Shown: piece by piece, positions 14,939 to 17,667 of the stretch
Layout of the letters: the number at the start of each line of letters is the position of its first letter
How positions within the stretch are numbered: position 1 is the stretch's first letter
Origin: Arthrobacter sp.
GTDB taxonomy: Bacteria > Actinomycetota > Actinomycetes > Actinomycetales > Micrococcaceae
Direction: 5' to 3'
NCBI GenBank assembly: GCA_018260285.1
Contig: JAGLBH010000004.1
Coordinates: 1-17,667, forward strand
DNA: 17,667 nt
Notes under the pieces: generated by a model
What the model saw: the letters and a program-made list of their open reading frames with translations, nothing else
Told to the model about the DNA's origin: nothing
The model's database searches: none
Made by a program: the position numbers and the translations under genes

Positions 14939-15676
14939 ATGGCCCAAGACATTCTTGAACTTCTGCCCGCAGTGGACGTCGCTGACGGTCAGGCAGTCCG
15001 CCTCGTCCAGGGAGAGGCTGGTTCGGAGACCTCCTACGGCTCCCCGCTGGAGGCTGCCCGGCAGTGGGAGCAGGACGGCGCTGAATGGGTGCACCTTGTG
15101 GACCTTGACGCAGCGTTCGGCCGAGGCGACAACCGCGAGCTTCTGCGCTCCGTGACCGAATCACTGGGCATCAGGGTGGAGCTCTCGGGCGGCATCCGCG
15201 ATGACGCGAGCCTCGAGGCCGCTCTCTCTATGGGGGCTGCGCGGGTCAACCTCGGCACGGCTGCGCTGGAGGATCCGGAGTGGACTGCCCGCGTCATTGA
15301 GCGCTTCGGGGACAAGATCGCCGTGGGGCTCGACGTGCGCGGCACGACCCTGGCAGCACGCGGCTGGACCAAAGAGGGCGGAGATCTGTGGGAGGTGCTT
15401 GACCGGCTGGAAGAGGCAGGCTGCCCGCGCTATGTCGTCACGGACGTCACCAAGGACGGGACGCTGCGCGGTCCCAACATCGAACTGCTCACACAGGTTC
15501 TCGAGCGCACCGACAAGCCCGTCGTCGCCTCGGGCGGCATCTCCAGCCTGGAGGACCTGGCGGCCCTTCGGACGCTCGTGCCCCTCGGGCTGGAGGGGGC
15601 TATCCTGGGCAAGTCTCTGTATGCCGGCAGGTTCACCCTTCCCGAGGCGCTGGACGTCGCAGGCCGCCGGGCATGA
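14939..15676 (+). CDS. hisA: Phosphoribosyl isomerase HisA, PriA-type
   Basis: This (beta-alpha)8-barrel isomerase converts ProFAR to PRFAR in histidine synthesis. In many actinobacteria the same enzyme (PriA) also does the TrpF reaction of tryptophan synthesis. The 245 residues include catalytic D13 ([13 protein letters not shown]), D173 (VTDVTKDGT), phosphate-binding SGGIRDD and ASGGISS. The loop [13 protein letters not shown] carries R141 and W143, which correspond to the residues that give Mycobacterium PriA its dual specificity. ATG 14939 is chosen because CAGGAA (14925-14930) is 8 bases away and the protein starts at the conserved segment; an in-frame TTG at 14918 lacks support. The stop overlaps the sseB start (ATGA). 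Confidence 0.95.
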   Translation: MAQDILELLPAVDVADGQAVRLVQGEAGSETSYGSPLEAARQWEQDGAEWVHLVDLDAAFGRGDNRELLRSVTESLGIRVELSGGIRDDASLEAALSMGAARVNLGTAALEDPEWTARVIERFGDKIAVGLDVRGTTLAARGWTKEGGDLWEVLDRLEEAGCPRYVVTDVTKDGTLRGPNIELLTQVLERTDKPVVASGGISSLEDLAALRTLVPLGLEGAILGKSLYAGRFTLPEALDVAGRRA

Positions 15677-16620
15677 CCCGACCTGTTCGACAGCTCCCGG
15701 CCCACATCCAGCACTCCCTCGAGCAGCAGAAAAAGCGCATAGCAGAGGGCCAAAACCTCACGGACACCGCCGGACAGCCCTGGCAAGGCCGTGATTTTGA
15801 GCACTCCATGCCGGCAGATCCTCAGGATGACGGGACGATCGACCCCGCTTTCGAGCGGATCCTGGCCGGCTGGAACACGGGGGAACGGGACGAGAAGGAC
15901 GTCGTCGCGTCCCTCCCGGGGGTGCGGCTTTTCGTGGCGGCTCGAGCCGAGCACGCTCCCGCTGAAGAGCACGACGGCGCTCCCGCCTCCCCCGACCCTG
16001 CAGCTGCGGAGGCGCATGCGGCCGGGGACAAGGCCGCAGACATGACGCTCTGCTCCCTGACGGCGCCCGATGGCCGAAAGGCTCTTCCGGTCTTCACCAG
16101 CGCAGACAAGGTGACGGCCTGGGCCGCAGACGCTCGTCCTCTTCCCTTTGATTCCCGGCGTCTGGCGCTGTCCTGCGTCCAGGACGGGGCCTCCTTGTTG
16201 GTGATCGACCCGGGGGAGGGCGTGAACTTCGTTGTCCGCCGTCCTGCCGTATGGGCACTGGCCAAAGGGGAGGACTGGGCGCCGTCGTATGAGTCCGGGG
16301 ACGTGGCGAGAGCTCTCCGGGAGATCGCAGACGAGGAGCCCTGGCTCGCTCGGGTGAGCCCGGCGCGAGGACCCCGCGTGGATGCGATTCTGCCCGGCGG
16401 AGAGCAGGCCCGCGGGGGAGGGCTGGGACCTGAACTCGAATGCCGCGTCTTCGTTTACCGCGGGTTGACTCAGGAACAGCTAGGCGCTCTGATGGAAAGA
16501 GTGGCTCACGCTGTCTCGGCCTCCGGCGTTCTCGCCGATGAGGCGGATTCACTCACCCTCAAAATCCTGGATGCAGGGCAGAGGCCTGCGGAGAGCCTGC
16601 CCCTGAACACCCGCCCCTGA
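15673..16620 (+). CDS. SseB-family protein
   Basis: This 315-residue protein of unclear function contains an SseB N-terminal-type domain: [24 protein letters not shown] at about 136-160, [20 protein letters not shown] at about 165-187, and [21 protein letters not shown] at about 189-210. SseB of E. coli was named for an effect on serine sensitivity; the biochemical role is unknown. The N-terminal 120 residues are polar and Ala/Asp/Glu-rich, with AGQPWQGRD near residues 33-41. No signal peptide or membrane segment is visible. It starts inside the hisA stop (ATGA), so it is translationally coupled to hisA. I remember SseB-like genes following priA in Micrococcaceae, so the linkage appears conserved. 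Confidence 0.82.
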   Translation: MTRPVRQLPAHIQHSLEQQKKRIAEGQNLTDTAGQPWQGRDFEHSMPADPQDDGTIDPAFERILAGWNTGERDEKDVVASLPGVRLFVAARAEHAPAEEHDGAPASPDPAAAEAHAAGDKAADMTLCSLTAPDGRKALPVFTSADKVTAWAADARPLPFDSRRLALSCVQDGASLLVIDPGEGVNFVVRRPAVWALAKGEDWAPSYESGDVARALREIADEEPWLARVSPARGPRVDAILPGGEQARGGGLGPELECRVFVYRGLTQEQLGALMERVAHAVSASGVLADEADSLTLKILDAGQRPAESLPLNTRP

Positions 16621-16641
16621 ACGCACAGTCACGGAGAGTCA

Positions 16642-17667
16642 ATGAATCTTGGCCCCTTCCGGGAGGTCCTCGCCCGCCCGGCCATCGTCCAGCTGATCCT
16701 CGTGGGAGTGGTCGCCCGACTGCCCCACGCCGCAGCGGGGATTCTCCTCACGCTGCACGTCGTGGACACGCTGCATCTCGGCTATGCGCAGTCCGGCATT
16801 GTGGCAGCCGCTGTCACGGTGGGCATTGCCGTGGGGGGACCATGGCGAGGCCGGAGGATTGACCAGGTGGGTCTGCGCAAGGCGCTCATCCCCTCGATCA
16901 TCGGCGAGATGGTCATCTGGACAATCGCAGCCCACGTCCCCTTCTGGGTGCTCGTGCCCCTCGCCTTCATCGGAGGCGCGCTGAGCCTCCCCGTGTTCTC
17001 ACTGATCCGGCAGTCACTCGGCGTCCAGACGACGGGAAGCCTGCGCAGGACCTCGTACACGGTGGACTCTATGGCCACCGAGATCGTCTTCATGATCGGC
17101 CCTGCGGCTGCCGTGGTCATCGCCTCCAAGCTCTCGACCACCTTCGGCATCATGGCCGTGGGGTGGGCGGCGGCCCTGGCCGGTCTCTGGCTCATGGCCC
17201 TCAATCCGCCCACCCGCTCTTCTCAGCTGCGCCGAGTGGACGAGGACATCGAGGCCGACCTCGAGTACTCGCAGAAGTCCGCAGTCGCAGCGGCTCCGGC
17301 GAATCTTCACCAGGTGGCAGGGGACATCGAATCGGTGGGTCAGCGCCTCGCACGCCGCAAGATGAAGGCTCGGCTCCAGCAGGGCCGGGATCGTCACCTG
17401 CCGTGGCTCACGCTGCCCGTCGCCGCCACCCTGGTCGTCTCGGCGGCAGCCGGATTCGTGCTCATCGGCACCGAGGTGTCGATCATCGCCCAGCTGCGCG
17501 CGGGGGGACACGGGGAGGACCTGGGCCTCGTCTTCTTCTTCTGGTGCGCGGCCTCGGTGGTCGGCGGCATCATCTACACCATGATGAACCGGCCGATCTC
17601 GCCCATGATCCTTCTGGCGCTCATGGGGGTGACCGCCATCCCGATGCTCCTGGCGCAGACCCCGTGG
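16642..17667 (+). CDS. MFS transporter, N-terminal part (runs off the window)
   Basis: The frame from ATG 16642 is open for 342 codons to the window edge with no stop, so the gene is cut by the window rather than broken. GGAGAG (16633-16638) precedes the start. The protein is very hydrophobic, with about six membrane segments in residues 12-188, a charged cytoplasmic loop of about 65 residues (190-253, rich in Arg, Lys and Glu), and further segments from about 255. MFS motif A appears as GGPWRGRRIDQVGLRKAL at 65-82, between segments 2 and 3. The substrate cannot be told. sseB ends 21 bases upstream, so it is probably the last visible gene of the his operon. In related genomes infC often follows, as far as I remember. 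Confidence 0.85.
   Translation, partial: MNLGPFREVLARPAIVQLILVGVVARLPHAAAGILLTLHVVDTLHLGYAQSGIVAAAVTVGIAVGGPWRGRRIDQVGLRKALIPSIIGEMVIWTIAAHVPFWVLVPLAFIGGALSLPVFSLIRQSLGVQTTGSLRRTSYTVDSMATEIVFMIGPAAAVVIASKLSTTFGIMAVGWAAALAGLWLMALNPPTRSSQLRRVDEDIEADLEYSQKSAVAAAPANLHQVAGDIESVGQRLARRKMKARLQQGRDRHLPWLTLPVAATLVVSAAAGFVLIGTEVSIIAQLRAGGHGEDLGLVFFFWCAASVVGGIIYTMMNRPISPMILLALMGVTAIPMLLAQTPW

Noticed and set aside
16642..17667. Broken transporter gene with no stop codon
   Set aside because: The frame is intact to the last base; the gene is cut only by the window boundary.
1..17667. Mobile elements, CRISPR arrays, tRNA or rRNA genes, prophage parts
   Set aside because: No transposase or integrase frames, no regularly spaced repeats and no RNA-gene signatures were found; the gene order is that of a conserved housekeeping region.

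Overview
The window is ordinary chromosomal DNA from a high-GC actinobacterium. The gene order (clgR, DUF3046, recA, recX, miaB, miaA, dapF, methyltransferase, hflX, dinG-like helicase, lexA/LysM, hisC, hisB, hisH, small membrane gene, priA-type hisA, sseB, MFS) matches what I remember for Micrococcales, especially Micrococcaceae relatives of Arthrobacter. I cannot name a genus. I see no mobile elements, rRNA, tRNA, CRISPR or phage genes; coding density is high.

Left part (1-2953): the last codons of an unidentified gene, then clgR (stress/proteolysis regulator), a DUF3046 gene, recA and recX. recA has a SOS box matching 11 of 12 defined positions of the actinobacterial consensus TCGAAC-N4-GTTCGA, and this box overlaps a plausible promoter. 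recX overlaps the end of recA. Middle part (2954-7076): miaB and miaA make the ms2i6A modification of tRNA; dapF makes meso-diaminopimelate. A convergent RsmC-like methyltransferase gene ends 5 bases from dapF. Then hflX (ribosome-associated GTPase) and a DinG/XPD-type iron-sulfur helicase (7213-10815) form a probable two-gene unit that runs tail-to-tail into lexA.

The most interesting region is the 347-base gap between lexA (minus strand) and a divergent 117-residue protein with one membrane segment and one LysM domain (plus strand). It contains one perfect SOS box and two further 10-of-12 matches. Each lies on or beside a candidate promoter, one set for lexA and one for the LysM gene. Position, architecture and operators make the LysM protein a strong candidate for an SOS-induced cell-division inhibitor, analogous to YneA of Bacillus, DivS of Corynebacterium and ChiZ (Rv2719c) of Mycobacterium.

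Right part (12311-17667): a tightly packed operon with hisC, hisB, hisH, a 52-residue two-helix membrane protein of unknown function, hisA/priA, an SseB-family gene and the first 342 codons of an MFS transporter that runs off the window. hisG, hisD, hisE/I and hisF are not here. Two genes (dapF and hisC) have the same TAGGCTTGA string at the same distance from the start codon, with little or no Shine-Dalgarno sequence, which suggests leaderless transcription.
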